A stretch of 64,000 nucleotides of DNA from Gloeophyllum trabeum ATCC 11539 (GCF_000344685.1 NW_006920423.1:776277-840276), one strand, 5' to 3'. Shown: positions 1 through 13,080, counted from the stretch's first letter. The notes: generated from the sequence alone by a model not told the origin. Program-made: numbers and translations.

Positions 1-32
1 CAACCTTCCATTTATAGCGACTCGCGTCCTTA

Positions 33-628
33 CAGTCGTTTGCATATGAAACCGAAAATCGGGTTTACCGTGAGCATTGTTTGTTCGAGCCAAATATACC
101 CATATGCAGTAATGCGAGATGGCTTCTTGTAACTGTGTGACTCTGTAGACTGCAGCCCGCCCTCAGGCTGACAAACTGCATGTGCTGTGTAGTCTGTTGT
201 AGACTCGATCTCGTAGCTCATCAAGGTAGATAGCAGGCTCTCCCTCAATAACTGATCGCACGAAGTTCATATCCTGCATGTCGAGAGTGCGCGGCCGGCC
301 TCGAGGTCTAGCATTCGGGTTGATGACTGTGCCGTATTCCGTGTAGAGTCGGAGAACTTCGAAGACTGTGCTTATGCTGCATCCCGCAAGCTCAGAAATC
401 ACTCGGAGTGTCTTGTTTTGCTCATGGTGCCAGACAATGATACGTTCACGTAGTTGTCGAGTGAGGTGAACCAGCCAGTCGATACTTCAAGTTCGAGACG
501 TCGATGAATGCTATCTGACAGTCACGCAGTCACAAGAAGCCATCTCGCATTACTGCATATGGGTATATTTGGCTCGAACAAACAATGCTCACGGAAACCC
601 GATTTTCGGTTTCATATGCAAACGACTG
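33..628. mobile_element. Tc1/mariner-type non-autonomous DNA transposon with long TIRs
   Basis: About 100 bp at the left end (from CAGTCGTTTGCATATG, 33 onward to about 130) is repeated in inverted orientation at the right end (about 532-628) with almost no mismatch, and weaker similarity continues about 15 bp further inward. Both ends are flanked by TA (31-32 and 629-630), the target duplication of the Tc1/mariner superfamily. The 596-bp length and the interior fragment of a transposase show it is a deletion derivative that would need a transposase supplied elsewhere. The near identity of the two arms suggests fairly recent insertion. Confidence 0.85.
163..475 (-). pseudogene. N-terminal fragment of a Tc1/IS630-type transposase
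   Basis: On the minus strand inside the element the frame reads a basic helix (RQLRERIIVWHHEQ), a helix-turn-helix (VISELAGCSISTVFEVLRLY), a basic GRP-like linker (NARPRGRPRTLD) and the segment PAIYLDELRDRV. This is the usual order of the DNA-binding half of Tc1/mariner transposases in agaricomycetes. The DDE catalytic half is absent: the frame ends at the inner edge of the terminal repeat. It is therefore a relic that could at most make a DNA-binding peptide. Family assignment is from memory of such transposases. Confidence 0.7.
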
Positions 629-659
629 TAACTTTGTAGGGAGGATTGCACTTTCTAGA

Positions 660-2909
660 CCCGATGGCCCTATCGGGTCACACCGTCCCCTGAACCTCTC
701 AATACATCTCTGGTACCTGGTATAAATTGAGTGTCTATACGCTGATTTGCAGTATATTACTTTCCCAGAAACGCAATGACCGAGACGTTGCCTAATATCC
801 TAGGGTCTCCTGTGATCATTGCATTTTCTGATCATACCCGAGAGCTCTGTCCATGCACATATGTTGTCCGCATGAGCTCTCGGAATGCCGTGAAAGCTTT
901 GCGAGCGCTATTGGAGCTATGCGCATCCTTCCTGCTATTAGACCCACAGACTACCAAGTTCCCCTGCTAGCGCTCAGGAGTGTACCCGCTTTCGAACGCA
1001 CAGACGAGGTAAGCGCCAGTGTATCTGTCTAAGCCACTGCATTTTCAAGAGGAAAGCAGCTTTCCCATTGGTATCTGCTAATGTCACACTATTGATTGAT
1101 TCTATGTCAATGACCGTCCCGGTTGCCGATTTACGGAGCACTCGAGGTATGCGTTTTCCATCACCTTCAAATCCGAAAATCTTGGCTATCTTGACCATAT
1201 CATTTGCTCATTTCGCTTACCTGTGCAGCGGAATCACCTCGCGAGTCAGCCCTATTTTAGTCCGTTGAAGAGATACCACCGTACGTTCTTCGCGGTTCTT
1301 GTCTCTGTGCTGATCCGTGTGTAGCTCCCATTGCAGACTGAACTCTCAGCAAGGGCTGCGTACTCCCACTAGGACATGGATCACATAAACATAAGAGAGG
1401 CGATCGGCGTTCAGTTTCGCGGCTAAGAACGGCACTCAGCTGCTGTGGGCAACGTGTTTCCAAGGGCCTAGCTTGCAAGTGCACTGCGGCTCACCATACG
1501 ATCAGGACTCAGCGGTCGCTGCGAATTATGATTGAAGCATGACCGTGACACCGGGATCGTGTCGCGATTTTTGTGGAACTGTACTGTCCACTCAGTTAGT
1601 CTGGTTTATGCTATAGGCAGTACTGATGGAGACCACATCCAAAGGTCTGCTGCACCCCAGACTAATTAGTCCTTAGTACGGCAGTTGAAGGACATATGTA
1701 CGACGCAAAGTTTGTGTTGATAAATCGTGCCGAGTCTAAGAATGTGACGGGTATCCCTCATGGGATTGAGTTTACTCGAGTAGCATTCCTGATATCAACC
1801 GAGTCATACAGGTCTCCTCTGCATTTTCAATATCACGTCTCGGGGACGTCTCCGAACGCACTTGAGTCCGGGCACAGACATCCTCTACTTAGACCGACTC
1901 CCGTCTCCCGAGGACTTCATCTTACGATGCCGCCGGCAACGCTTGTGCAACGCGCTTGCAGTATGGCATTGACTCAACCTCCACCTTCACCGTGTACGTC
2001 CACCCTGGCAGGCACTTTCTCCTTGATTCCGGCCATACCCCGTCTACGTCGGACTCCTGGGTTGCCTCAATCCCTTCAAAGTTCAAACGGTCAGGATTAC
2101 ACTACGTGCGCCAAAAAACTTGCGTGCCTACTTACGACGCCACACGAGTCGCAGTCATACCTTGGCTGGTCAGAATCGGAAATGCTAGCTGCATGAGCGA
2201 GTAACCTGTTTTGTCTATAGCCTGATATGTGGTGCGATGCCTCTCCACGTCAGCTCGACCGGTCTCGCACTGTCAGCATGAGGAATCGATGTCTTTGTAC
2301 TCAGAGGTCCCGTTTGCTGCGGTGCAGGCTGTTCCTTGTCGCGCCCGTCGGCGAGGCAGTCCTTGACGTCGAAGACCGTTGCGTGTTCTGACTTCACTTA
2401 CCCCTTGGGATACTCCGCCTTTTGCGCTGTGCAGTCTGGTCGTCGGCACCCTTGCAACTCCCTGGTAGGCGGCTTCGGTGTACCCCGGAAGCAGTACAGC
2501 GTGGCTGTGCACAGCATCTCGGCTTCACCCCGCTCCTGCACAGCATTTGCTGCGGCCTGTTCAGAGCCCGATGCAGTGGCCGACTGTACGCTGTGCTTGG
2601 CTTGCTCTGTCAGGCCTATCCGAGGGGCACGTACTTCGCAGCTCACTTTCGAAGATTCGGCTGAGTAAATACCATTTTCATGAGCTAACCTGACGCTGGT
2701 TTACCGTCTGCCGCCGGAGTATTGTAAGGCACTGAGTCATCAAAATACGAGTCACACAGGTTTGCTGCGAGTTCCGATGGCTGAAAATCCTCCCGAGTTG
2801 GCTTGTTAAGGATTGCGTGGACCATAGCGCGATGACTTCGGTTGTGCATGTGGCGGAGGAATTCCTTATACCCTCATGGACACACAACTCCGGCATGATC
2901 CGGTTTGGG
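660..2909. other. Gene-free interval
   Basis: About 2.2 kb holding only short overlapping open frames (longest 1696-2196 on the plus strand, 166 codons) without recognisable domain, consistent codon bias or splice structure. The stretch 2400-2650 is GC-rich with repeated cagcat/ctgcac words and could be a decayed gene, but I cannot identify it. Confidence 0.5.
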
Positions 2910-2916
2910 TATAAAA
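2910..2916 (+). promoter_or_regulatory. TATA box of the small heat-shock gene
   Basis: A perfect TATAAAA lies 84 bp upstream of the chosen ATG of the Hsp20 gene at 3000. A strong TATA box is typical of stress-inducible fungal genes. I did not find a convincing heat-shock element array by eye. Confidence 0.6.
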
Positions 2917-2999
2917 GCGCTTCACCGAGGGTTGCGGTTCGCAAGCCCCGCCAGCCAAGCACCAGTCAACAGCTCTTGATACACAAGTCGATCGGTGCA

Positions 3000-3627
3000 A
3001 TGACAATTAATTCGCAGCCGAAGAAGCAGCCTCGCATGCACAACGCCGACCACATTTATCGGCTTATCGACCATGCACTCGCCACAAGATATGTACAACA
3101 GATCCTACCTACTCAAACTGCAATCCGGGTGAGCGACTCACCACCGCCTGAGGGTCAGACGCGGCAAGCACAGAACATCATGCGTCCGAGGTATGTGCTG
3201 CTTATTCCAAACCCCATGGCCACAGCCTAATTCTTTCCTGCGTAGAATGGAGCTACGCGACACGCCGGGGTCTCCAAACTTGGTTGCCACATTCGAGCTT
3301 CCGGGAATGAAACGGGAAGAAATCGGTATCGAGGTGCGCCCTGGATCCCTCGTCGTCTCGGGCGAGCGTAAGCCGCCGGAGACGAACGACGCCACGACGT
3401 TCCCCATCGACGAACTCAAGTACGGTCCATTCCACCGGGCCTTACCCCTGCCCAGGGGTGTTGACGTGAGTCACTTTGCGCCTCCGACAAGGTAGGGTCT
3501 AGCTAATTCGAGATCCCAATTCTTCCAGGCAAGTCAGATCACCGCATCTATGAACGATGGCCTGCTTGTTGTCTCGTGGCCACGTTCCGGACCCGAGGAT
3601 GAGCCTCAGCGTGTCCAGGTTGGATGA
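3000..3627 (+). CDS. Small heat-shock protein, Hsp20/alpha-crystallin family
   Basis: ATP-independent holdase chaperone that binds unfolding proteins in the cytosol. Three exons (3000-3190, 3246-3465, 3529-3627) give 169 aa; both introns are GT-AG (55 and 63 nt). The alpha-crystallin domain occupies about residues 65-155: it opens with DTPGSPNLVATFELPGM, continues with a beta-strand pair (RPGSLVVSGER), then FHRALPLPRGVDASQITA and the conserved late motif MNDGLLVVSWP. The N-terminal arm (about 60 aa, HIYRLIDHALATRY) is short and the C-terminal tail lacks an evident I-x-I anchor, which usually mediates oligomer assembly. The ATG at 3000 was chosen because it follows the TATA box and sits in a reasonable context (gcaATGa); an in-frame ATG at 3036 is an alternative. 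Confidence 0.88.
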
Positions 3628-5562
3628 TTGGGTTTATGGGTTGTATTAGCTTATGTCAAGAGATAGGAGTGCTTCATCTGTTTGCGATTTGTTCTGTAAT
3701 GATACACCACTCACTGTCATGCTCACCCTCGTGATTAATCTTCCTAGTGAAATGGATATAATCGGGACCGTCATTTTTCTGTCATAGCCTACTATACCCC
3801 TGTCATTGTATTGCTAGAGCCTTTGTTACATCCTTCCCATGTTTGTATGACATCCTTGTAATCTACTGTTCTTTTGATCTGCTGTGTCGCAATGGACTTG
3901 GGACTTCCGTCCCCTGATACTGCCGCTGCTCCTGGTCTACCGCTCACGACGAATTTGCATATGTTGATCCCTGCTGGGCCCCTCCCGGTCTATGGGGTTC
4001 CTGTGATATTGCTGGGAATACGGAAGAGAAGGAAGATTCCTCTCGGTCATGGACCCACGGTATGGAGATAGAGCGACTGAGACAATGCAATGGACAGGGC
4101 ATGATATCACCGACCACATTCCGAGGATAATTCAATGACCGCTACCGATCATTGACGTTTCCGCTACGATTGCTTTGACATCAGATTATAGGGAACCATA
4201 GGCTGGTCATATTCTTCTGTTCAACGAAATGCAGTGTCTACGACTTCGAAGCATGAAGCACGATAGCAGCCCTACTTGGGGCAAGCTAAATCAAGAAAGG
4301 ACATTATTGACGCAGTGACTCACCGCGTCTCTGTTGCGTGATCCACATGGATGTTTGTTGTACGGATCCGATCTGCGCCTTGAGTCACATTACGACGGAA
4401 GATAAGGTAGGAATCCCGCGGAAGATCGGGGTCTTAAGGTGCCGAGACTCCTGTTCCGCGAAGGAAGGACACCATGGACTCTCCACCCCCAGGTTGAGTT
4501 GAACGAGAGTACGACTTTGCCGTACCACACTGAATCCAATAGCTGGCGCTGACGATCGGACCCCGACCAGCGGACGATGGACGGCGGAAGTTAGATATTC
4601 ACAGTTCGAGTCATTCGAAGGTCGAAGGTGCGAAGCTGTTTTGGTCCATTCTTGAGGTGTGCTAAGCCGCATGTCGAGCATCCCTCCGCGGCGAGGTGTA
4701 GTACGTGTGCTACTCGGCCGCAGTCACGGTCCCATGTAAATGCGGCAGGAACTTTCCCATCCCTGCAAAATGCCCCGCAGGTTATACATGGGCTATTCTG
4801 TCATTAGTGGTTGCACACAGGTGTACACAGTGACTTGACATACCTTGCGGAATATTACAACATGCACGGACTTTCCTTCGCTCGGCCCATCTTGCGAGCA
4901 CTGCTTTGCCCAGCTAGCGCCCGCAGTGATAAATTCCCTACGCAGATCGTGTTTATCGCAAACGCCAGAGTACAGGTACTCCTAGGCTGCGGAGAACAAC
5001 TCTAAATCAGCCTAATGAGGAATTGGAAAATCGAGCCCCCAACTTCGGAAGAGCCAGCACACTTGCGCTAACGTGCTAGAAAGGATACGTATATATGGCG
5101 GAGAGGCTAAGGATCCAACTTCTTACTCCTAGGTACACCGGCTCAGAGTGTCAACTTCGAGGCATCGGAAATGAACACCATCCTATTGTGGCCTTTTGGT
5201 GGCTAGTATGCAAACCCGAGTATAGCGAACGCCGTACGAATTCCGAGTTGGTACTCCTTTGTACTTGAACTAGTCGGAGAAAACCGGGCCGACGAAACAG
5301 CCTGAGGTTAGGGGGTGCTAGGCAAGGGCGTCTGTCAGTACGGACAGAAAGGTGATAATCTCCGCGGCTAGCTAGGGTCTTGATGATTATTGCCTTAGCT
5401 GATACCAATAGTCGCTCAGCATTTCTGAGCGCTGAACTGACCGTCAATCTCTCGGCAGTCTACGTGGGATTATATACAAATGCTCCAGAGAACGAGAAGA
5501 TACAAGATAAGCACCGAAGCATGTAACCAGGCAAAGCAAAACAGACTGTTCAATCAGCGCTG
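3628..5562. other. Gene-free interval between convergent genes
   Basis: About 1.9 kb between the 3' ends of the Hsp20 gene (+) and VPS15 (-). Only short, overlapping frames (at most 98 codons) without family signals. I see no transposon termini,tandem repeat or RNA gene here. Confidence 0.5.
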
Positions 5563-8500
5563 CTACTCCGACAAATCTACTCTCCAAACCTTGATCACTC
5601 CTGCGCGATCACCACTGACGAAGCCTCCACGGAAGGGTGAGTCGATGCATGCCAGCGCACTAATGATATCTTGATGCGCCTTCAAGAGATTCTGCTGGCT
5701 ATGATTTATCAAAGACATTCGCTGCGGCGGTCGGTTGCTGAGGCTTCCAGAGTTGGGGGAGGCTACCCAGGTCTCCACGTGGGTGGTCCTGCTGGACGAC
5801 TGAACAGTACTGCAGAGGCAAGTCAGCTCATAACCCAGTGACCAATCATACGCGGACGAACTTATAGGCCGCCTTGTCATTCTCTGCCTCCGTACTACTA
5901 AGCACTGTCGTTCGATCAGGACGGCCAAGGTCCCACAAGCGGAGTCTGCGATCCTCTGACCCGGTTAACATGAATCCTCTGCTCGCTCGCGCCGGCGCGT
6001 CTCCATCGAACATCATTCCAGCATCCGCTCTGTGACCGGCGCCGCCAAAATCGACTCCAGCCACAAGACATCTGATGTCATGCGAGGGCGAGCTCAGGAA
6101 AGTCTCCCGGGACACAGATTGTGCTGATGTCCCTGAACGACGATTTCCGTTCTGCTGACGAGCCTGAACAAGAGCGGCGATGGCAGCAGCGGGACTCTTG
6201 TCGGCTTCACTACTGTTCGAAGTCTCGGGATCTTGAATCGGAACGGCAGGATTGGAAACTGTTCTGACGGCGTATGCTTCTACTAAAGACGTCTTTTCCA
6301 CGTCCCACACCTCAATGAGTACAGTAGGAGCGCCCTCCGAGGCAGGTCTGGAAGACTCAACAGCCACCATCACCCATCTGCCTCTTCCTTTCGTAGGATG
6401 AAGAGCACACTGGTAGATCCTGGGAGCTTTGCCCCCAAAGGCGGCATTGACTTTCCAGCTCTTGAGCAGAATCCCGAAGCGGAGATCCCAGAGTGAGAGG
6501 ACACCGGTGGTGGTACCGAACACGACCCATGCACGTTTGCGGTCCAAGCACATGGTGGATATAGGTCCATGGTGGCGGGGATTCTGCATCGACTGTAGAA
6601 TGCGCATTGTCCGAAGATCAATCAACCGCGCGAGGGAGTATGTAGTAGCGTAAACCAAATTTGACGAGGTATCTACAGGTAATCCATCAGTTGAACGGCT
6701 ATGGAATAGAGAGAATATCAGCGCACCAGTCTCGAAATGGGTCATACAGGTGATGTATTCGCCAGGATGATCAACTCGATGCTCTCGAATCACTTGCAGT
6801 TTCCCGTATTTCGGCAGCGAACCACTTTGGCTAACGTGGACACGCACGACATGCAAGCTTCCATCCTCCCCGGCACTAGCAAAGCAGTGAAAACCGTCAA
6901 GCATACAAACACATTTCACCCTAGCGTGATGCTGGGAGTACGTATGTCGAGCTTTGCTCGTCACGTTCCGCTCCAGTCTTGCTGTGTCCCAAACCCGAAG
7001 AGTCTTATCGTCGGAAGAAGACACGAAGAACGTATGGTCCGGGGACACAGCCAGACCTGTGATACAGTCCGTATGGGAGGTAAAATGGTGTATCAGCGTA
7101 GCTTCGGCACGTCGGGAGCCGCTGTCTCGCGAGGTGTAACTCTGTCGCACAACATTCCGTCGTCGTAGTGGGCCTACATGCACACGGGGCCCGAAGTCGC
7201 TTTGTAGATCACGATTGTTGTCCAGATATAAGTGCTCCAGTAGATTGTTGATGCTAGGCTCCTGCCCGTCTGATACAGGGATGAGAACGAGGTGCCAGCT
7301 CAGGCAAACGAAGAAAACGCACCGTAAGAGGATACCGTGATGGCTGCCGGGACGCGGCTCCGATACTGCTCACGGATAGTTCCAACGGGAGATGACCTGC
7401 CTGACAGTTCGGGAGAGCCCTCAGACTGAATCCTGCTAGCGGTCTCAAGTAAGCCAATAGCATTGGCCCTTGAGGACCCGATAGCAGGAGCAGCCTTCTG
7501 GAGATCACCACCAACGTTCCATTTGTGGACGGTGCGAAAGGCCGAGGAGCCGGCTACGGAAGTTATAGATTCCGTGGGGCTACTCGGGCGATCGAAGGTA
7601 GGAGGAAGAGCAGGCGCGTCCTCAGAAGGGCGCGGCCCGGCGTCCGGCATAGGAGATAACGAAAGGCGATGGTCTCTAGAGTTCAGGTTTACTGTCAAGG
7701 AAGAAGTGGAGCCATTGATGGTAGCCAGCCGTCGCCGCAGGTCTTCGAATGGAGTGCCAGCCGAGCCATGTTCACTCGGTAACCTGCGCGGAGAGATTGG
7801 GGCCAGACTTCTAGGTGAATCCATGAAAGACCTTCGAGGTGAATGGGGGACAACATCGGCAACGCGAGCCTTGAGAAACACTGTTCGCGGAACGACAGCA
7901 AGTTTCTGCAGCTCAACGTCTCCCGTCGTTTTAAGGACTTCTGCCTCGACCTCAGAGGCTGCCCGAGCTTGGAAACTGACAACGTTCAGTTTGTCTCACG
8001 GGTTCAATGATGCACTCCACTTACCTTGCAATCGCATCCGCTAATTTGGCTAGATAATCCCTCATTGCAAGAAGCTTCGCTTCCTCCGCCTGGGTCATAC
8101 CTAGTTGTCGTAGTCTATTCAGTTGAGCTTCATCTCTATCGCACAGTGTAAGCATCTCCTTGTATTTGGATGGAGATTACGAACTCTTCAGATCTGTTCC
8201 GCATGCCGTTGGGTGGGATAAACTTTCTTGATGCAATCATGCTATCCTTAGGGGATTCCACTTTAGAGCGCGGTCGACGGTGACCTCTCCAAAATTGTGT
8301 CTTCTCCGCTTTCATGGCCCACTGTACTGCTGAGTCGAAGATTTGCCTCATGAGCTGCACCCTTAATCAGCGATGTCACATGTGATTCGGAAGGCATGCT
8401 ACTAACGGGGGTCTTCATTGCTACCAACAGGCTACGCTCTTGGATGTCTCGTACATCGGATGTCAGAAAATGTCGCAAAGACGGATACAGGATGCACCAG

Positions 8501-11374
8501 ACATCCGTAGGGGGCAGATGCTTGGCAGCGGAAGCAATGAAAGCCGCAGCACCTACGATCTAACAGTGAGAGTCCGATGCACTAGGATTCGATGCGAAGT
8601 TACCTTGACGTATCCATGCGTTCGGATGATAGAGGAAGCCGAGTGTCGCGCTCATCAGTTCCCATATCCTCATCTTCTGGAACAGTCCTAATTCGCATAG
8701 ACTAGTGAGGGATGAAAGAACCTTGGCAACAACGGTCTCCTCCACGTCTGTACACTGGTTAGTACAAGCAACTGACGGCCTAAAGGATCAGAGATACCGG
8801 ACAGTGCTTGGATCATGAGCGGCAGAATATACTCTTCAAGACTCTTACCGCCCACGCAAGCTGCTACATCAACTATACTCTCAAAGAAGGCGTAGCGGAG
8901 CAGCCACTCGCGATCATTTAAATATGTTAGCATGTGGCTCAGCAACACATCGTTCGCCTTCTGCCTTCTGAGGAAGATGCAGAGCGATGAGATATTGTGT
9001 AGGACAGCGCGCTTTACGACGCTCGAGGGATCAACCAGAAGCATGGACAAGTGATCTTGTACAACGCTTTGTAAGTCTTGCATACTGGCGTCATAGGAGA
9101 CCTGCCGGTGAAAGGGGTGAGAGTGTCGACAACACTTAAGCTGCATTACACACCTCGAAGTGAGCTTGCTCTTCTTGAACATCCACTGATAGCCTGAAAG
9201 TCCCGTGAGCCCTCAACGCTTGCCCCATTTCCAGATATCGAACAGCAGTGTCAGCTAGCGGGGCCATGCACTGAGCGTACACGGCCCTGACAGAGACCTC
9301 CGGATCCTGGAGGAGGTGGGAAATATTCGGAAAGATATATTCGGGGAAAATCGCAGCATTCGACGGCGTGATGACCGTCACAAGCATCAACTGCATTGAG
9401 TTCAGTAAGCAACCCAATTTTACTACGTTAGTTAACGTACCACTTGCATCAAGGTTCGCAGGGCTGCAGCTCGCACACTTGCTGCATCGTCATGCAGCAG
9501 GTCAACGATATACGGCGCCAACCTGTCCAGCTTTGCTTCATCCGTAAGATGCGGGGATAGGGCTAGGAACACGTCGAGAGCCCGAATCTTCGAGCTGGGC
9601 CGCAGGCAATTCCGAATATTGGCGCATATTAACGAAAGGAGTATTAATGCCGGACCATCTTGGCCATCAGTTCTAGTTGTGCTAGGATCTTCCGGGTGGG
9701 CGAATGCTTACCTTCGAACGCAGCCTTACGACCAGAGAGCGTTGAAGGGAGTAGTTTGGAATCACGGTTAGGAATATGCAACTCCACAGGAAATACATCC
9801 TGCGCATAGTCTGTCAGGAACTTAACCGGAAAGGTGTACCGATACGGACCTGAAGAGGCTTATAAGACTCCAGCAGCCCGTTATAGTCCCATTTCACATC
9901 CGGTTCGGCGGCCTCCTTGTCGCCATTCTCGATAGTGAGATACGGCGCCACGCTCTCATAATCCTCCCAGATTCTGTCTATCCGGTGATCCGAATCATTG
10001 GGTAAAGCAGCATTCACATCATCTGCACCAGTGAGACCGGTGGCGGCTGGATTGAGCTTCGAGCCAACGGGAGCGGTGGAGGGCGATGGGCTCATAGGAG
10101 TCGTAACAGGGGTCGCTGGAACTATGGCACCAGCTGGAGTCGGGGCGAACGGAGATGGTGTGGGTAGCTCGTTGATAGACGAGACGTAATTGTGAAGGAA
10201 GGAATAGAAGCACTCGGGGAATACGGTGCCCCTCGAAGTATGGAGTAGCGTATCGAATGTCGGCCTTGCAGACGGCTCCAGCGCAATCATTTGCTTAATC
10301 AGGCTCTGCTTCCCAAATTGGATCAGAGGGACAGGTGGAGGACGACGTTAATGATGTGGAACACACACCCTAACCCCTTCGTCCTCGATTGCGCTCAAGT
10401 GCCCATCTACACTCAGCTCCCCCTCGCGGTACTTGAAGAGCTGGCTCAATGTAAACAGCGGCGCGCCTTCGAGGAATAGCTCCGCGATGACGCATCCGGC
10501 ACTAAAACAGTCCATCGCCTCTGTGACCTTCCCGTCTCTCTTTCCATCGCTTTCCTCTAAAGCGAGCCTATGCTTCAATTTACTTATCTCTGGGTTGTCT
10601 GTCGCGGTGTAAAAGCGCTCGGGTGCGATGTAGCATGTCCGTCTGCCCGAGGTGTCAAAGAAGAAGGAGAAATCCGAGGGGTCGTCCAGAGGGAGATAGG
10701 TGGGCTTGTAGGAGGCGAAGTCGGAGATATAGACCCAGTTCCAGGAAGTCACCAAGATGTTCTCGGACTTGATATCCCCATGAGAGACCTTGCGATTGCG
10801 CGCGTCACGGAGTGCGGTCAGGAGTTGGAACGCGATCCATTTCTTCTCGACCATACTCAGGAAAGGACGAGTACTGGGAAGGTGGAGCATTGCACTGAGC
10901 TCTGTATGCTAGGAGTGAACAGACGCACCTGATGCGATCGTATAGGTTACTCGCTACCCATTGACGAATAATATACGCAGCCCTCTCTGTCTCCACGAAG
11001 GTCTGATATCCATAGACATTAGCGATATCTTGTAGCTGGTCTCGTTCAACTACACGAGGGGTTTAGCATAGATGCACAATCAATGGTGGTGCAGCATACT
11101 CTTCAATCGCTTGTGGTAGTTCCGCAGACTGACTCCTGGATCTGGTTTGATGAATATCTTTACAACGAGGTGCCCGTATCGGTGGCGGCATCTGACCGTC
11201 TTCAGAAAGCGAGCAGAACCGAGGCTTCAATCTAAGTCAGTGCATTAATCATGCGCGTCTCGCGGAAACTGCGCACCTCTTCTCGTAGACAATGTCATTC
11301 CCCAGCTCCGCCACAAACGAATCGAGGGCACCCCCCGTCCTAGTTAAGGTCGATCCCGATTGTGCGTTCCCCAT
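5563..11374 (-). CDS. VPS15: VPS15, regulatory protein kinase subunit of the class III PI3-kinase complex
   Basis: VPS15 anchors and activates the VPS34 lipid kinase in autophagy and endosomal sorting. Sixteen exons: 11374-11277, 11224-11100, 11049-10929, 10873-10369, 10305-9850, 9799-9712, 9658-9441, 9390-9154, 9101-8798, 8747-8604, 8552-8407, 8354-8185, 8135-8025, 7975-7323, 7269-5862, 5809-5563; phases agree throughout and give 1,676 aa. The start MGNAQSGS is a typical N-myristoylation signal. The kinase domain (about 30-320) has the family-typical HGDIKSEN catalytic loop and DFA in place of DFG, followed by FFDTSGRRTCYIAPERFY. HEAT repeats follow (about 440-850: PVELHIPNRDS, YIFPNISHLLQDPE, LLRYAFFESIVD), then a Ser/Pro-rich linker (about 900-1100) and C-terminal WD40 repeats (LRVWD, LSLWDLRFG, LRLWDLGRP, IKVWRVD). 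Two introns begin with GTTCGT. All three modules are intact; a single full-length gene is strongly supported. Confidence 0.95.
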
Positions 11375-12253
11375 TTACGCGTAGATATCTTCCGAAACAA
11401 ACATTGAACGTTCGATTTTGGTCAATTCCAAAGCTGTGACTGACGAGGCTACACTATCCATACTGGGATATGTTGTCGGCGGTTGCCGGCGGCAGTCAAT
11501 CCTCTGCCTGCCTGGCACTAAAGAACGTAGTGCTCCTCCCCCCTGGATGGGATTCAATCCTCATTCTTTTTTCAATCTACACCCAAATTTGTTTCTGGGT
11601 AGGTATGGAGTGCTCATGTCAGCGAATTCCCAGACTCTGGCTTGCAAACATCTCCATTACTGACGAATGCCACAAGCATCCATATTGGGACATGTTTCCG
11701 AGTTAATGCGGACTTCCGTGGTTTGTGCAGTTAGTGGTGTATACTTGCTGGCCAACCCAGACTGAGACTACTGACAGGCGAATCATGAATTACCAGATAC
11801 GTTGGTCAGTGTCTCTCATCATTGCATATGTACAGCAGCTGAAATCTCCTGATTATGCATTGTGCGTCCTCCGTGTAACTTTATTGAAGTACTATCCGAC
11901 ATGTCCAGGACTCCAGGTGGAGCTGGAGATTGAGCTGAACGAACCGGGCAAAACTTACCAGGACTCGTACGTTAATGAACCACCCACAGTCTTCGTCGGC
12001 ATCGTAATCTGTCATTGGCCTGGGCTCAAATGTGCAATGAGGTACCCCGACCGTCTGCCCGACTGACTTCTCTGGGAGACCAGCCACTAGGAGGTGAGTG
12101 GCACACTGATACGCCGATCGGCTCGCGAGAGTCATAAAAACGGAGCTGAACACGCTTCTTCGTGCGCACTATACCTTCCGCGATGACGTTGACCAATGTG
12201 CTTCCGGAATCTGGGGAAGCAAAGAAATTGAACTAGCTGCGAAGTGTACTGCT

Positions 12254-12299
12254 GTTGCCCGAAGGCGTTCAACCAATTGGCAAACGCCTTCGGGGCAAC
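12254..12299. repeat. 16-bp-arm inverted repeat (potential hairpin)
   Basis: The left arm GTTGCCCGAAGGCGTT (12254-12269) is complementary to the right arm AACGCCTTCGGGGCAAC (12283-12299) with a single bulged G, around a 13-base loop. It is an isolated structure in the intergenic region, not part of a larger transposon that I can see. Confidence 0.75.
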
Positions 12300-13015
12300 T
12301 TTCAGCCAAAAAGAGAATATACAACGCCTCGACGGCAGTGGGATGGAGGGAGCCCGCACAAACAGCGCTGGAATATCAAAGGCTTTGTGACAGCAGCATC
12401 CCCCAAGTCCGAGATAGCCCATGCACCTGAATCAGGACATATATTCCAACACCTGTCCGAGCATTCAAACCTACGCATTCGACAATATTCTACCTACCAG
12501 GCAGGAGGTGTTGGAAGCCCGAAAGAACCGCTCGGAGTCTGTCTCAGTCAGCTGAGGACGGCTTCTCGTGCCTGCAAAGGGACCTCGGAAGACTCGCAGC
12601 TCTGTATTATTAGTAGAGGAATAGACTATTTTATCCTGCCTTCTCGTGCTTCCGAGGCAGTTGTACCATTCCAAGCCTCGCTACAATGAGAGAGGCGATG
12701 AAGTCCTCGCCGACTGTCTGCAACTCCTTAATTCCGATCGGAGAGCCTAAGCCTCGGATGCAAGATTCCGTAGCAGTGGAACGCCGCCTCCGAGCGCAAA
12801 TCCCATCTGTTAAGCACGGCAGTCGTCGGGTGAAATATCAAGACGACGGCAGGGACAACAACTGCTACAGAAGGTTACAGAAAGGCCAAAGACGAGCTAA
12901 GCGGCGCCCCGTGATTCGTTTACCCCGCATCATACCCCGCATTCAGCCCTTACCATATCGGTGCGTAGCAGCGGGTCATACACTCTGCCCAAGAAAGCCT
13001 AGGTATCACAAGCCA

Positions 13016-13021
13016 TATAAA
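13016..13021 (+). promoter_or_regulatory. TATA box of the carnitine acyltransferase gene
   Basis: TATAAA lies 65 bp upstream of the preferred ATG (13081) and 41 bp upstream of the alternative in-frame ATG (13057). With initiation about 30 bp downstream of a TATA box, the spacing favours 13081, because the upstream ATG would have almost no leader. Confidence 0.5.
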
Positions 13022-13080
13022 GCCCCTGTTAAGACACCCATGGACGTGAGTCGCTGATGCCCAACGATTTCCCTTTCGCC

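Larger units (their letters stand above)
11375..13080. other. Divergent intergenic region between VPS15 and the carnitine acyltransferase gene
   Basis: About 1.7 kb separates the two start codons. It carries a TATA box for the right-hand gene (13016-13021) and a strong hairpin (12254-12299). Short frames such as 11725-12066 and 12255-12689 show no family features or splice logic and are not called. Confidence 0.5.

Noticed and set aside
1696..2196. 166-codon plus-strand frame
   Set aside because: Proline/serine-rich without domain, overlapping another open frame of similar size, no splice or promoter context; looks like chance.
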